A stretch of 64,000 nt of DNA from Cannabis sativa (GCF_029168945.1 NW_026870037.1:2914001-2978000); one strand, 5' to 3'; positions 22,318 to 34,269 are shown, counted from the first letter of the stretch. Notes: generated by a model from the letters alone, not told the origin. Program-made: numbers and translations.

Positions 22318-23074
22318 TTTTGTAAAACATATTTTAAAGAACAAAATTATCATTATATATATTTTAAAGAACAAAATTGTCATTATATATATTTTTGTAA
22401 AGGTAACAGTTATAAGTTGGAGAAAAAAGTGCTCAAAGGCCAAAGTGAGATTCCTTCCATCTACAAAAACTTACTGTATATCCTAAGCATGCTAAACCAA
22501 TCTATAGGCCGCAACATTAACATTATGACTTATGACTAACATAAAAAAAAAAAATGCCCCAAAAAGTTAGACAATAAAACTTTAATATAAAAAAATAAAA
22601 TAAAAATAAATAAATCATTACCCTTAATGACATTCCTTAAAAAATTGGTGGAAAAAATATTTCTTTTCTTTTATCTCTTACTTAATCAAGTTCTCCATTT
22701 CCATTCCCATTACTTACTAGTAATTACACAGTTTCCACTGAATACAAAAGGGAAAACAACAAACTATACGAAAAGACATTGTCATGCACTAGTAAATTCA
22801 CATAAACTTCTTAAGAAACAACTTCACTCTATAATCAGCATATACTCTGTTTTACAATTTATTCAAAAACTCATAAGAACCATTAGTCGAAGGACTGAAA
22901 ATTTGAGATCTTTTTAGCACATTTCCTCGAAATGGAAATGGAAGATATTTAATAAGAAAAAAAAAAGAATATCCATCTAGGTGCAAAAAACAAAAAGATA
23001 ATTCTTTATGTCTGTAAATGATGACTTCTAAGAACCATAAATTAGTTGAAATTTGCCACATAGAAAATCCAAAA
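22318..23074. other. Intergenic, AT-rich, with a 30-bp tandem duplication
   Basis: At about 22329-22388 a 30-bp unit (ATATTTTAAAGAACAAAATT...) is present twice. The remainder to 23074 is the 3' flank of the mS37 gene. The open frame 22627-22917 matches nothing I know. Confidence 0.6.
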
Positions 23075-23438
23075 TTACTTCTTTCCCCTACTAAGCCTTT
23101 GCATATGGTAATTAATGCTTCCCCATGGCTTTCTGTTGTTGTTCTGCAAGAAAAATAAAACTCTCAAGCTTTAAAGCTGGTACTAAAATGAAATTTTGCT
23201 ATGTTGCAAAATAAATTTAAGCATAAAAAATTCACACACATGCAGAATCCAAATACAAGAAACCAACCTGAGCATCCATACAAGTATTTAGAAGTTCCTT
23301 ATTTCGGACACACTTCTCATCACTGTTGTGATTAAGTGCCAAGCAGTTGAGAAATGTCATCATCTCCTTCATGCAGGGTTTGTGAAGAGAGCCGAATTTC
23401 TTGGGATTAATTCGAAGAGTACCAACTTTCCGACCCAT
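23075..23438 (-). CDS. mS37: Mitochondrial small-ribosomal-subunit protein mS37 (MRP10/CHCHD1-like), twin CX9C
   Basis: Two coding exons, 23438-23268 and 23143-23075, joined across a GT-AG intron in phase 0, give 79 aa. The protein starts MGRKVGTLRINPKKFGSLHK. It carries a CHCH fold with two CX9C motifs: C-MKEMMTFLN-C and C-VRNKELLNT-C. Such cysteine pairs are oxidised by the Mia40 pathway in the mitochondrial intermembrane space or matrix. The C-terminal exon (KPWGSINYHMQRLSRGKK) is basic and ends as plant homologues do. Size and both ends fit the family. Reading through the donor gives a false 68-aa frame. A COX19-like label is possible, but the MGRK start and basic tail favour mS37. It probably has a further 5'UTR exon at about 24892. 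Confidence 0.85.
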
Positions 23439-23639
23439 TGTGATCTTCTAAACTACATGTCCAAGCAGGCATTGTTAAATTCAACATCAAAGAGATACTC
23501 TTTTAGAATAATGACAATACTTGGTAATTACTCCAAAATCATCTTAAAATACAAGATTTCCAATCAGACATAAAAGGTAAGAAACTTGACCATTAGTCTA
23601 TTTCATGATAAATGGTTGGCAAAGTATAACTTAATTTAA

Positions 23640-23925
23640 GATTGTTCACTGGATCACATCCAATGTTTTTAGACTCATCCAGGTCCAATTCAATTATACA
23701 TTGGATGTTGGATTTCTCCAACCGATCCAATCCAATATTGTAGGCTCAACCAAACCGATCCAATAAATCATTGGATTGGATCGGTTCCATCCAATGAATG
23801 AATCCCTGTATTGGATCGGATCCATCCAATATTTTTTAGACCGGATTGGATCCATTCAATATTTTAATCCAATACTAATTGAATTGATTGGATCCATCCA
23901 ATCCAATCCAAGAGTAAAACCTGAT
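23640..23925. repeat. MITE-like element made of TTGGATC/GATCCAA motifs
   Basis: About 290 bp densely filled with GGATTGGATC, CCGATCCAA and CATCCAATCC in both orientations, so it can fold on itself. Organisation resembles the motif-rich ends of the hAT-like elements in this window. I could not define inverted ends or a duplication. It lies in the proposed 5'UTR intron of mS37. Confidence 0.55.
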
Positions 23926-24891
23926 TTTTCACCTAAACGGCTAATATATTAGTTCAAAATATTACAACCCAACATAAATCCAACCTAATTGTAACATAAG
24001 TCCAACATAAATCCAACCTAAATTGTAACATAAGTCCAACATAAATCCATCCTAAATTATAACATAAGTCTAACATCAAGTTATAATAATACATGTTACA
24101 TAAACAAGAGTATACAAATAATGAATATCATAGAATCCTTCATCAGTCAAAACTCCAAAGTGACAATGTCACTCAATTCTGAACAAATACCTTTTTAAGG
24201 TTAACAAATACTACTCTCACTTTATTAATTTATTTATTTATTCTTAAAAGAAAAAAAATGATACTAAAGATTACCCACCAAGACGAACGATTTTTCAGTT
24301 TCTTATTAATAATGCTTTTTTTAAAGCAAAGAAAGTATATAGTTATTATGAATTTAAGGTCATAATGAAATTGGTAAAATTGGGGTGGAAGTGAGAAAAA
24401 CATATGATTTGGAAGGTGGACAACTCTGAAACAAAGAAATGGACAAAAATGTTGTGATTTTTGATGAAATTTAAAATAAAACATTCAGACTTTGTTGAAT
24501 TGTTATTTTGTCTATGCTCCGGTCCAATCAAATTCAGTGCACCCTCATTGTTTTTTGTCCTGCCTTCACTTGTTTAATGCAACTCTCTTTTAGATTTTAT
24601 TTACATATATCTATAGTACAAAAAACTAAAGAAAACACTTAATTTTGACACTAATTCATTCCAATTTAATGTATGATGTCAAATGCCAGCAAGTTCATTC
24701 CAACACACAATATAATATCTGAAAAACACAAAAACATATATTTACAATCAAATATGTATTCTGATTTTTCAACTCATCAAATTAACTATTATGATTACAT
24801 CTTTTGCCCAAGTTAATTAGACAGATTACGGGACAAAAATGACCTAATTAAGTCACTGGTTTTTGGGAAAAATAAGAGAAAGTTAAAAGAC
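23926..24891. other. AT-rich, probably intronic sequence upstream of mS37
   Basis: Contains a direct repeat of AACATAAGTCCAACATAAATCCA units (about 23965-24070). Otherwise I see nothing in it. Confidence 0.4.
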
Positions 24892-25150
24892 CTGAGTTGC
24901 TGCCGTTTGCGAGGGAGAAGATGTGTCGTCGTTGGGGAGGGAGGAGCTGTGTCGCTTCCGTCGCTGGTGAAGATGCCGTCGGCGACTTAGGGAGGAGAAG
25001 CCGTCTCCGTCGTCGTCAAATCGCTGGGCAGCGAATCACCGGCGTCGTCCACTCTCTGAGCAGTGGGCAGCGGCTTTAAAGAGGGATGAGGTGAGCGAGA
25101 GAATTCGATAGAGTGAGAGAGTGGATCTGATGAGATTTTTAGGGTTTTGT
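24892..25150 (-). promoter_or_regulatory. Probable 5'UTR exon and promoter region of the mS37 gene
   Basis: A GC-rich island in AT-rich DNA. On the minus strand it begins AAAACCCTAAAAATCTC (telo-box AAACCCTA, complement of 25141-25148), common near transcription starts of plant ribosomal-protein and other translation genes. It is then rich in pyrimidines and CGNCG. It ends CAACTCAG/GTCTTT, a splice donor at 24892/24891. An acceptor TTTAG/AAGATCACA lies at 23447, nine bases before the mS37 ATG. So a roughly 1.4-kb 5'UTR intron is plausible. The plus-strand 60-aa frame here (24897-25079) is low-complexity and unlikely to be a gene. Confidence 0.5.
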
Positions 25151-25308
25151 TTTTTTTTTTTAAAAAAAAAAAATGTTAAAATATGTTGTATTATTATATC
25201 TTGTATTAAATTAAAGGAAACCTGTAGACTATTTTTTAATTTTTTTTTTTAATTTATGGTTTAGATTTTTAAAGTATTTTTTGTTGCAGGTTGCTCCGTT
25301 TTTCTATA

Positions 25309-26104
25309 CTAGGTGATTGTTACGTGTCAAGCCACGTAGTGTTAGTTTTATTTAATATTTTAGTTTTTTATTTTAATTAATAATTAAAATAGTATAATTA
25401 TTTGAACGATTTGTTTTATAAAAATAAAATATGTGTCAGTATATTTAGTAAGTAAAACATAGTTGTGTTATAATAATGTATGTTATTAATAGTAAAATGT
25501 ACATTAATCTTCTAATTGAAAAAAGTTCTATTATCTCATTTCATATCTAATAATAGCTACACAACTATATATTTATAGACTTTCACATTCTTTGCAAATT
25601 ACTAATAAGCACCAATAATATTTTCATATTCTAATATTTTTCAACCTTCTCCTCTTGGTGGTAAAATTAAAAATAAAACTAAAAATAAGCACAAACATAT
25701 AAGGTAAATACTAATTACAGCCCATTTCATCTTTTTTTTTTTTAAGCCCAAGCCCAAAAATCTCTAATCCAACACAATCAATCTTCTTTTATATTATCTT
25801 TTCTAGATATTTTATCTATATTTTTATTTTTTAAAAAATAAATAAATAAATTATTAATATTCTCCCAGATAGGTTTGTTAGAGAGATATGCGGCTAAGAT
25901 GATTTTTTTAATTTAAAAAGAGATTATTAATATTTAAAAGATTGTTTAATTTTTTGGGTTTAATTATTGGGTTTATTTTTTAACGGGAGATCAAACCTAA
26001 TCGTTAAATTTAACAGAATATTCTTTTATTTTAAGTATATTCTGTTAAACCAAGAATGTTAAACTAAGAAATGCCGTTAGATAGACACTTTTAATATATA
26101 AAGA
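25309..26104 (-). mobile_element. Short non-autonomous Helitron
   Basis: On the minus strand it starts TCTTTATATATTAAAAGTG after an A (26105 complement) and ends CTAG before a T (25308 complement). Near the 3' end is an imperfect ACGTG...CACGT stem (complement of 25320-25337). It shares TTTAACAGAATATAC with the larger Helitron at 18386-22317, so the two belong to one group. The 796 bp hold no recognisable gene. Confidence 0.75.
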
Positions 26105-26688
26105 TAGAATTCTACAAAAATAAGAAATTATTTTAAAGTATAAAAATAAAAAATAAAAAAAAAATAAATTTATTCTTAAATATTTAAGTATTTTAAAAGA
26201 ACATCTTACAAAAAAAAACTTAAAATCTAAATAAGTTAATAATTTGTTATTTTCAAAATATAATGTATGTATTTATATTTTATGGGCCATAAATATAATT
26301 CTCATTTAAATTTAGTTTATTATTTAATTTTTTTTTCTTGCATAAGTTAAAATTTTAATTATTCCTTTAAAATAGAAAAATTACATTATTATATCATGTT
26401 AATTTTTAACATAATATCTTACATAGCTACACTTACATTTAGTAGTATATAATTTTTAGTGTCTTCTTCTTATTTTGGTAGAATTTTATCTCTTATTCTC
26501 ATTTTTAACCAAAAAAAAAATTACTGTAATACAAAAATAATAAAAAAAAAAAATAGCGAGTTTATTCTTTAACTAACTTATCTACATATTATTACAATTA
26601 TTTTTGTGATTTCATACTTAATTGGTTGTTTTAAAAAATTTGTACTTCTATTATTATTATTTTGGAATTCTTTGGTAATAGGATTTGA
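26105..26688. other. AT-rich spacer
   Basis: Homopolymer-rich AT sequence; nothing recognisable. Confidence 0.5.
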
Positions 26689-26701
26689 TATGTAAGATTA
26701 T

Positions 26702-26870
26702 CTTTTTTTTTTTTTTTTTTTGAGAAAATGCCTGTTATTATAAATTAAAGATAATCATTTACAACAACAGAAAAAAATAGTAAAAGGGATCTCTTCTAAC
26801 CATATACAATCGTTATCCAACTGTAAAGCTTGCTTAGCCAAACCATGTGCAGATTGGTTAGCATCCCGTC
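26702..26870 (-). mobile_element. 5'-truncated LINE, 3' end only
   Basis: On the minus strand it encodes [17 protein letters not shown], the C-terminal end of the LINE-type RNase H (RVT_3), followed by a short 3'UTR and a poly-A (the T run from 26703). Duplications TATGTAAGATTAT (26689-26701) and TATGTAAAATTAT (26871-26883) differ at one base. About 170 bp survives, the normal result of incomplete reverse transcription. Confidence 0.85.
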
Positions 26871-26944
26871 TATGTAAAATTATTTAATTAATACAATATA
26901 TTTTGTTTCAAATATTTAAACATATAATCTATAACCTAAATAAA

Positions 26945-27234
26945 GGGAAGTTTACAAAAATACTGGAATTTTGGTTAACTTTTACAAAAATACTGTCACA
27001 CGGAAATATTTTCAAAAATACTGTGTTTTTATAAAACACCAGTAAAACACAAAGCAGAGTAACTCAAAACAATAGTAGAACACCAGTAAAACACCAGTAG
27101 AACACCAGTGAAAACTTAATACAGTATACTGCAGTATGAAACTTATAAAAAAATACAGTAAAAAAGTAAAAAATACCGCCTGGCAATATTTTTGTAAAAA
27201 AAATGACAAAAGTTAGTACACCATGTAAATTTCC
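26945..27234. mobile_element. MULE-like MITE
   Basis: 290 bp with inverted ends GGGAAGTTTACA and TGTAAATTTCC. It is flanked by the 9-bp repeats CTAAATAAA (26936-26944) and TTAAATAAA (27235-27243), one mismatch. Nine-bp duplications are typical of Mutator-like elements. The middle has repeated AACACCAGT units. Confidence 0.65.
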
Positions 27235-27243
27235 TTAAATAAA

Positions 27244-27626
27244 ATCACAATATTTTGGACTTATTCTTATTAAGTGGTTGAAGGAGGCTAAATATCAAAT
27301 TAAGTGGTTGAAAGAATATGAGTTCAACTTCTAAATTAGATTTTATTTCTTTTTACTTGTCAAACATTGTGGTTTGTTTATTTTATTTCTTAACCATTTT
27401 GGTTTAGTTTATTTCTTTAACAATATAATTTGTTTTATTTCAAAAATATTGGAGTTATATATTTACATGTTTATTTTATAACAAAATAAATAATAATTTA
27501 GATATAGAAGAGATGAACGAAGAATGTATACAACAAGCCATAACAAAAGAAATAAAAATTGATGAACTACTCATTATCATTGTAAGAACATCCGTATATT
27601 ATCATAATCATTTTTTATTAAGGACC
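27244..27626. other. AT-rich spacer left of the LINE
   Basis: Nothing recognisable apart from the LINE target site at its right edge. Confidence 0.5.
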
Positions 27627-28056
27627 CATTTAAAAATGGGGATTTCAATGATGGGAGCATGGTCTTCTACTGTGCTCTCTCTCTAGCCGTCTTGTTTTCT
27701 TTTCTTCCTGGTCTGAGAGCCTCTAGTTATTAGATTTTCTCTTGATTTCGTGTGTCTGTCTATTTGGTTTCTTTGTGTCGTGTGTGTTTTTTCTGTTTGG
27801 AAGCCCTCGTGTTAGTTTGGTTTTTGACGGCTGGGGTTCCATTTCTTCTTGCTCGTGTCTCTTTGTGGGGTGCTTATTTGGTTTTCTGCTTGTCTTTTCC
27901 TGTCCTCAACTACTGTTTTGTCTTACTGAGTCTTTTGTCTTTCCCTGGGGTATTTCTGTTGATTCTGTTGTGTAAGTTTGAGTGTGTGAAGCTTTTATTT
28001 TCGGTGTCTTTGTCCCTGGTAGTTGGTAGGTTTTGTCTTTTGTTTTGTCGGCATTT

Positions 28057-30155
28057 ATGGAGGTAGTAAATGCTTCTATGACTCCCCCTCTTAAAGGCAA
28101 ATGCCTTTCTGTTAATGATGCATCGGTTAAGTTGGTTCCTTGCGAATCTTCTCGAAAAGCTCTATCTACTTTAAATACGTTGGGAAAAGTGGTGGCCCCC
28201 AGGCATTTGTGTGTGAGGCCAATGTAGTGGAGTTTGTGGCCAAAGCTTGGAAATTCCCTGTGACCGTGGTGGCTCTGATTGAGGGGCCTCAATACACTAA
28301 CTGTTTTGAGCTAAGCTTTGCTCGTGAGGAAGATAGGAGTTGGGCTCTTGATCATGGCCCTTGGTGCATCCGTGGCTACACTTTCTTTCTCCAAGTTTGG
28401 TCCTCAACCTCGGATTCCCCTGTGCTGAGTGATACGATGCGGCTTTGGGTTCAGGTACACAATATTCCCCATGAATATTTTTCTATGGCTAATGGGCTTT
28501 TGTTAGGTGGAAAAGCAGGGAAAGTAATCTTTGTGGATTTGAAAGAGAACAACCCTGCCTCTTGGAGCAAATATCTCAAGATTTTGATTGAAAGAGATTA
28601 CAAAACACCTCTGTTCTCGGGTTGTTTCTTCGACCTGGATTCGGGAGTTAAGAGATGGCTCCAGTTTAAATATGAACAAGTAGGCATCTTCTGCTACTTT
28701 TGTGGACGACTGGGACACCAAAGACGAGGCTGTAAGCTTTCTTCGCCGGAGCTGGTTACCAGTGAAAATGGGACTCCCTTCCCTCTTTTTGGGTCGTGGC
28801 TATCTACATCTTCGACCTATCGGGATGTCTTCGCCAGCGCCAATTCGTTCTCTCCAAGTCGTGATCATGTTGGATATGCTCTGTATCCCCCGTTCCGCCG
28901 TCCGTCCAATGAGATCGTTATCGGCCATGGCGATGGTGGTTTCAGGAGCTCGGTTTCCGTTGTTCCTCGTGGTTCGAGACGGTCAGGGATGGTGACTAAA
29001 CGGGGCCCTCTGGCCGCTGGCAGTTCACATCGGTCGGTGTGGGTTTCCAAGCAGAGACCAACGGGTGGTGTACCTCTCCGTTCTAAATCGGGTGAAGATG
29101 GAAATGTTGAAGCTATTCATTTTGAAAAGGAGTCTGGAACGTTTCCTGGAATAGAAGTGCCTATTACTGAAGCTATAAATGACCGTTCATTGATGAGTGT
29201 GCCTATTTTGAATTTATGTGGAAAAGAAGATGTGGTCTCTTTAGTGGATCGGGCCCAGGTGGAGCCCATTTCTGCAAGTGGGCCGAATGTAAATGCTGAA
29301 ACAATTGGTGTGAATCTCTTGAGCCAAGAAACTTTGAATGTTACTAATATTGGAAATAAAAAAAGGGATGTTGGGCCTATTGCTATTGGGCCGTGTGTGT
29401 TTAACAATGGGTTGGCTGCCCATAATGTGGACAAGCATACTAGCCCAATGTTCCTTGATTCTAATTTGAGTAATATTGTTAGTGGGCCTCCTCCCATTAA
29501 TAATAATACTCTCTCATGTGGGCCTACTTTGAAGCAATCTAAGAAGTTGTCTACTCCAAGCCGTGAGTTAATGGGGCCGGCTGTTTTGGGTACTAATAAT
29601 AATAATAGTATTGGGCCAAATACTTTATCTCAAGCTAATGTTGGGCACATGAAAACTACATCCATTTTGCCTAATGCTTCTCATGGTACTATGGAGCAAG
29701 ATAATGAAGAAAAAGCTTTGACTCAGTTTTTTAATGCTCAAGAAAGTTTATTGCATGACCTCAAGCACTTTGGGAACCTCGACTTGTATGAAATACGGAA
29801 AATAGGAGGGGATATTGGGGTCCCGGCTTCATCGGAAGTTAATGAGAGAACAACTCCTTTCAAGAAAAGAAAATTTGAAGCATCCGCCTCTCTGTGTTCT
29901 AGGCCCCACAAGGTTCCTCGCAAGTATCCAGATGTGGTTCGTGATTTTCCTTGGGACACTACAAACAAAGCTAATGAATCGGACTTGGAGATTGATGACC
30001 CATCTGAGGATAGCTCTAGCTCCCCGAGCTGCTCCGGAATTTTGAAGAATGCCCTGGTTGGTTCATTTGTGATCAATGACTCTAATTCCTGTGGGTCCTC
30101 TTACTCCCACAACCCTGTGGAGGAGAATGTCGAATCTCCTCCACAGGAACCATGA
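28057..30155 (+). pseudogene. LINE ORF1: DUF4283 domain and CCHC zinc knuckle (nucleic-acid-binding protein)
   Basis: The natural start is probably the ATG at 28057 (MEVVNASMTPPLKGK). That frame ends early, and the following DUF4283 text continues in the next frame (EFVAKAWKFPVTVVALIEGP), so there is a frameshift near 28211. From there a frame runs uninterrupted to 30155. DUF4283 blocks include ALDHGPWCIRGYTFFLQVW and LWVQVHNIPHEYF. The zinc knuckle CYFCGRLGHQRRGC is a canonical CX2CX4HX4C at about 28690-28735. A long Asn/Ser/Pro-rich, poorly conserved tail follows. ORF1 proteins of this type coat LINE RNA. Confidence 0.9.
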
Positions 30156-33100
30156 GAGGTGTTGCTTGGAACTGTAGAGGGTTGGGGCAGACCTCTACAG
30201 TTCGGGAACTGAAGTCCCTGATATTTTCCCGCTCTCCGGATTTTGTTTTTCTTTCCGAGCTTAAAGTGGATGCTGATCCTCTGGTACGTACTCTTAAGTC
30301 TTTACACTTTTATTTCAATATTTGTGTTCCTTCTATTGGCAATGCGTGAGGTATTATTCTGGCTTGGAAATCGGGGTTTAGTTTTGAATGTATCTCTTGT
30401 TCGCGGAATCATATTTCGGGGATTGTCTATTCGGACCCCCCTCCTTCCCGTGGCTTCTATCTTGTGTTTATGGTCCCCCCTACATGCATGCAAAGAAAAA
30501 ATTCTGGTCTGAGTTTCTGACTATTGGAGATAGATTCGGTGGGCCCTGGCTTATTTTGGGTGATACAAATTTTGTCCTTTGTGATTACGGCGTGAAGGCT
30601 CATCTGGCCGGGATCCCTTTATTCCAATTATTTCTAATCTGATTGAGAGTAGAGGGCTTATCAATTTGCCTATCCAAGGGGACAATCTCACTTGGGACAA
30701 TCATCGGTCGGGGAGGCACCATGTCAAGTCTGCGCTGGATAAAGGCATAGTAAATGGGGCTTGGATTAACTTATTCCCCAGGGCTATTCTCTGTTCTACC
30801 CAAACTAGCAATTCGGACCATAGGCCGCTTAGCCTCCTCTCTGGAGGTTTGGAACCCAAGTTTAAGAGATGTTTCAAGTTCGAAGAAGGTTGGACCCGTG
30901 ATGGTCGAAGTAAGCTAGTAGTAGATCATGCCTGGAAATCGGTCTACCATAATTGGGCTCCTGCCCGTTTGTTCAAAAAGGTTGGTGCCACTAGAGTGGC
31001 CCTCCTCAGTTGGAACCGGTCCCAATACGGTAAGTTGGATGTGATCATAAAAGATCTTGAACAGAAGCTTAACTCCCTTCAGAGCCTCCCAGCTGGGTCT
31101 CGGGACTGGAACCAGGAATGTGACATCCGTCGTGCTCTGAATGAGACGTTAGAAAGGAAAGCGATCTACTGGAAGCAAAGAGCCAGGGTGTCTTGGCTCA
31201 AGGATGGTGATAAATGCTCTAAGTTTTTCTTTCTTACGGCTGCTATTAAAGGGAGAAGGAATGCCATTGAGAGTATCTTAAACAAAGATAATGTCTGGAT
31301 CTCCGGTCGGGGAGCTATTGGGAAAGAATTTATTGAGTTTTTTAAAGGTATCTTCGCTGCTTCTGATAATGGCGTGGACTACAATTGTGCCAAGTTTTTT
31401 CCTCAGAAAATTTCTCAGGATGAATCGGAGGCCCTTGTTTGATGTCCTAGTGCTGATGACATCAAAAGAGTTCTGTTTGCCATGAATAACAACAAGGCCC
31501 CGGGTCCTGATGGGATGTCTGTCCTGTTTTACAAACATTATTGGGAGTCGGTTGGAGCGGACTTTTGTGATGCGGTATCCGACTTTTATCTACTGAAACA
31601 TGCATAGAGGAATCAATGCCACCAATGTTGTCCTTATTCCTAAAGTCAAAAACCCTACCCGTACCAACCATTTTAGGCCAATCTCTCTGTGTAATGTGGT
31701 ATACAAAGTAATCTCTAAGATTATAGCAAACAGGATAAAGCCTATTCTCCCCTCCATTATTTGCCCAACCCAAGCTGTGTTTGTACCGGGTCGGAACATC
31801 CATGATAACAATGTTATAGTCCAGGAGATCATTCACTCTTTCAACAAGAAGAAAGGCAAGGAGGGGTTTTTTGCTATTAAAATTGACCTGGTCAAAGCGT
31901 ATGATAAGTTGAGCTGGCAATTTATTGATCATGTATTAGATTGCTATGGAGTTCCCCAGAAATTTCGTTTGTGGATTACTAAATGTATCACTACTTCATC
32001 GCTGAATATCTGCCTCAATGGAGGGCAGGTTGGGCGAATCAACCCTTCTTGTGGTCTTCGGCAAGGCGACCCCCTCTCCCCTTATCTCTTCATTTGGGCG
32101 GCTGAAGTTCTATCTAGATTATTCCATGAAGCCCTTGACCAGGGGTCCATTAAGGGAATCCAACTTAGTAGAGGGGGGCCGGTCCTGTCTCACATTTTCT
32201 TTGCGGATGATCTAATTCTGGTTGGCCGAGCTAATTTACGTGAGGTGAATGGTTTCTGGAGATGTCTAGAGAATTTCTGCTTGTGGTCATGTCAACAGGT
32301 GAATAAGCTCAAATCATCTGTTTTCTTTAGTAAAAATACCCCCGTGAACTTGCGTGAAGAAATTAAAGAAGCTTTGGGAATTGATTCTCCTGAAGGCTGC
32401 ATCAAATATGCGGGCACCTTTTATTTAGATCTAGGCAGAAGGATGCTGACTTTAATTTTATCCTTGATAACCTCACGACAAAGCTTCAGGGATGGAAGGC
32501 AAAAACTCTATCAAAAGCAGGCCGAGCTACTCTGATAAAGTGAGTAGGCTTGTCGATGCCAATGTATGCGATGCAAACGTCGAGACTCTCTACTCGTATG
32601 GTAAACAAAATTGATGGCCTGGTCAGAGATTTTTGGTGGGGTTTTGAGAAAGGAAACCATGGGATCCATCTAAAGGCTTGGGACAAACTGTGTCTCCCTA
32701 AATCCCTGGGTGGGCTTGGTTTCCGGAAAACCAAGGAGATGAATCAGGCCTTCCTTGCTAAATGGGGATGGAATATTCTCAATGGATGCCAATCTCTTTG
32801 CTGTAGAGTTCTAATAGCTAAATACCTCAAAGGAAAAGATCTCCTTAGTTGCAGGTACAAAGATTCAGATTCTTGGTTTTGGAAAAGTGTTGTGAAGGCG
32901 AATTCCATTTTGAAAAAAGGTGCTTGTAAGTTGGTTGCTAATGGTCAGAATACTAAGATCTGGGGAGATCCCTGGATTCCTCTTCGGAAAGGCTTCCATC
33001 CGAAACCTATTGAGGGAACTTCTCCCAACCTCAACTGTGTGGCTGAACTTCTGTTAAATAATGGGCAGTGGGATATTCAAAAGCTGCGTGATAACTTTGA

Positions 33101-34208
33101 CCGAGAATCGGTCTCGGACATTCTTAAAGGGGGCCATCCCTCTGGAAATGGGAATGATAGATGGATTTGGACGCTAGAAAGTAAGGGGTGCTTCTCGACT
33201 AAATCGGCGTATACGCTCGAAGCTTTGGAAAGAGCTCCTCATTGTGAAGTTGCCCCGAAGCTCTGGAACAAGCTATGGAATAGCAAAATTTTAGAGCGTC
33301 ACAAGGTTCTGTGGTGGAGTATCCTGTCAAGTGTTCTCCCTGCTAGAGCGGTGATTGGGAAACGTTTCCACATAGAAGATATTACTTGCCCTTTATGTGA
33401 ACAGGGGGAGGAATCTCTTGAACATCTTTTCCTGTCCTGTGATGTGGCTTTTCATCTTTGGCGCTCCTCTCCCTGGGGCATTTTCCCAGTGTGCGATACT
33501 GGCATCCGTGTTTGGGATTGGGTCAAGTTTATTTGGGAGCTAAACAAAATAGGCATCGACGCTGATGCGGTTTTCCTATATGCCTCGATTGTTGTGGATA
33601 CTATCTGGAGAGTGCGAAACGAGAAGGTCCATAATAACTGTTCACCTGATATAAAAAAATGTATTGACAGTATTTGTAATTCTTATGCAGATTCTCATGC
33701 TTCTTTACTGCCTAGTCCAACTCCAGATCTAACGGAAGCTTGGTCCCCTCCTCCTCTGGATTGGATTAAGCTGAACTGTGATGTGAAGGTGGGCCTACAT
33801 AGTCTGTGCATCGCTGTTGTTGCAAGAAATCATTTTGGCAAGGTGATTAGAATTCAGACGGCTCGGGAAGATTTCTCGGATGCTTTGTGCGGTGAAGCTG
33901 CGGCCTGCTGCTTAGCTGTGTCGGCTGCTTTGGATATCGAAACTAAATTTGCTATTGTGGAGAATGATTCGAGGATGGTTATCAATGCGCTTAATGGAAT
34001 GGAGTCTCATTGGGCTCTTGAAAACTACGTCTCATTTTGTACTAAATCTTCTCCTTCGTTTATTAGTTGTAATTTCTCTTATATTCCTAGAACTTGTAAT
34101 TTTGCTGCTCATAATGTGGCTAGATGGGCGTTTGCTCATCAGGTGTTTGGGACTATCCCGGTGTCCTCATTACCTGACAATATTTTATGTAACGGCCGAG
34201 AGGTCTAA
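30152..34208 (+). pseudogene. LINE ORF2: AP endonuclease, reverse transcriptase, zf-RVT, RNase H (broken)
   Basis: ORF2 starts in an ATG overlapping the end of ORF1. Endonuclease: WNCRGLGQTSTVRELKSL and FVFLSELK (30160-30270). RT: NNNKAPGPDGMSVLFYKHYW, FRPISLCNVVYKVISKIIAN, FAIKIDLVKAYDKLSW, GLRQGDPLSPYLFI and the catalytic FFADDLIL (about 32197-32220). zf-RVT: CPLCEQGEESLEHLFLSC. RNase H: the Asp of LNCDVKVG, Glu of CGEAAA, Asp of VENDSRMV and the NFAAHNVAR tail. Lesions: TGA at 30347-30349, frame changes between 30500 and 30660, TGA at 31441-31443, frame changes near 31600 and 32430. Each flanking segment is otherwise intact, so inactivation is not very old. Confidence 0.93.
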
Positions 34209-34269
34209 CGTTTGTTTTTATTTATGATATGAACGCTTCTTTTCAAAAAAAAAAAACATTTAAAAATGG

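Larger units (their letters stand above)
27640..34256 (+). mobile_element. Full-length L1-like LINE with RNase H
   Basis: 6.6 kb, flanked by perfect 13-bp duplications CATTTAAAAATGG (27627-27639 and 34257-34269) and ending in poly-A after CTTCTTTTC. A 5'UTR of about 400 bp, pyrimidine- and GT-rich, precedes ORF1. ORF1 (DUF4283 plus zinc knuckle) overlaps ORF2 (endonuclease, RT, zf-RVT, RNase H) by a few bases. The element is much more GC-rich than its surroundings and coding density is high. ORF2 carries several stops and frameshifts, so it is not active. Confidence 0.95.

Noticed and set aside
24897..25079. GC-rich Arg-rich 60-aa frame on the plus strand
   Set aside because: Low complexity, no family; better explained as a 5'UTR exon read backwards.
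27742..28066. Cys/Phe/Val-rich frames at the LINE start
   Set aside because: GT-rich 5'UTR of the LINE; overlapping frames with no domain.
31278..31932. Several minus-strand frames across the LINE
   Set aside because: Shadows of ORF2; the plus strand carries RT motifs.
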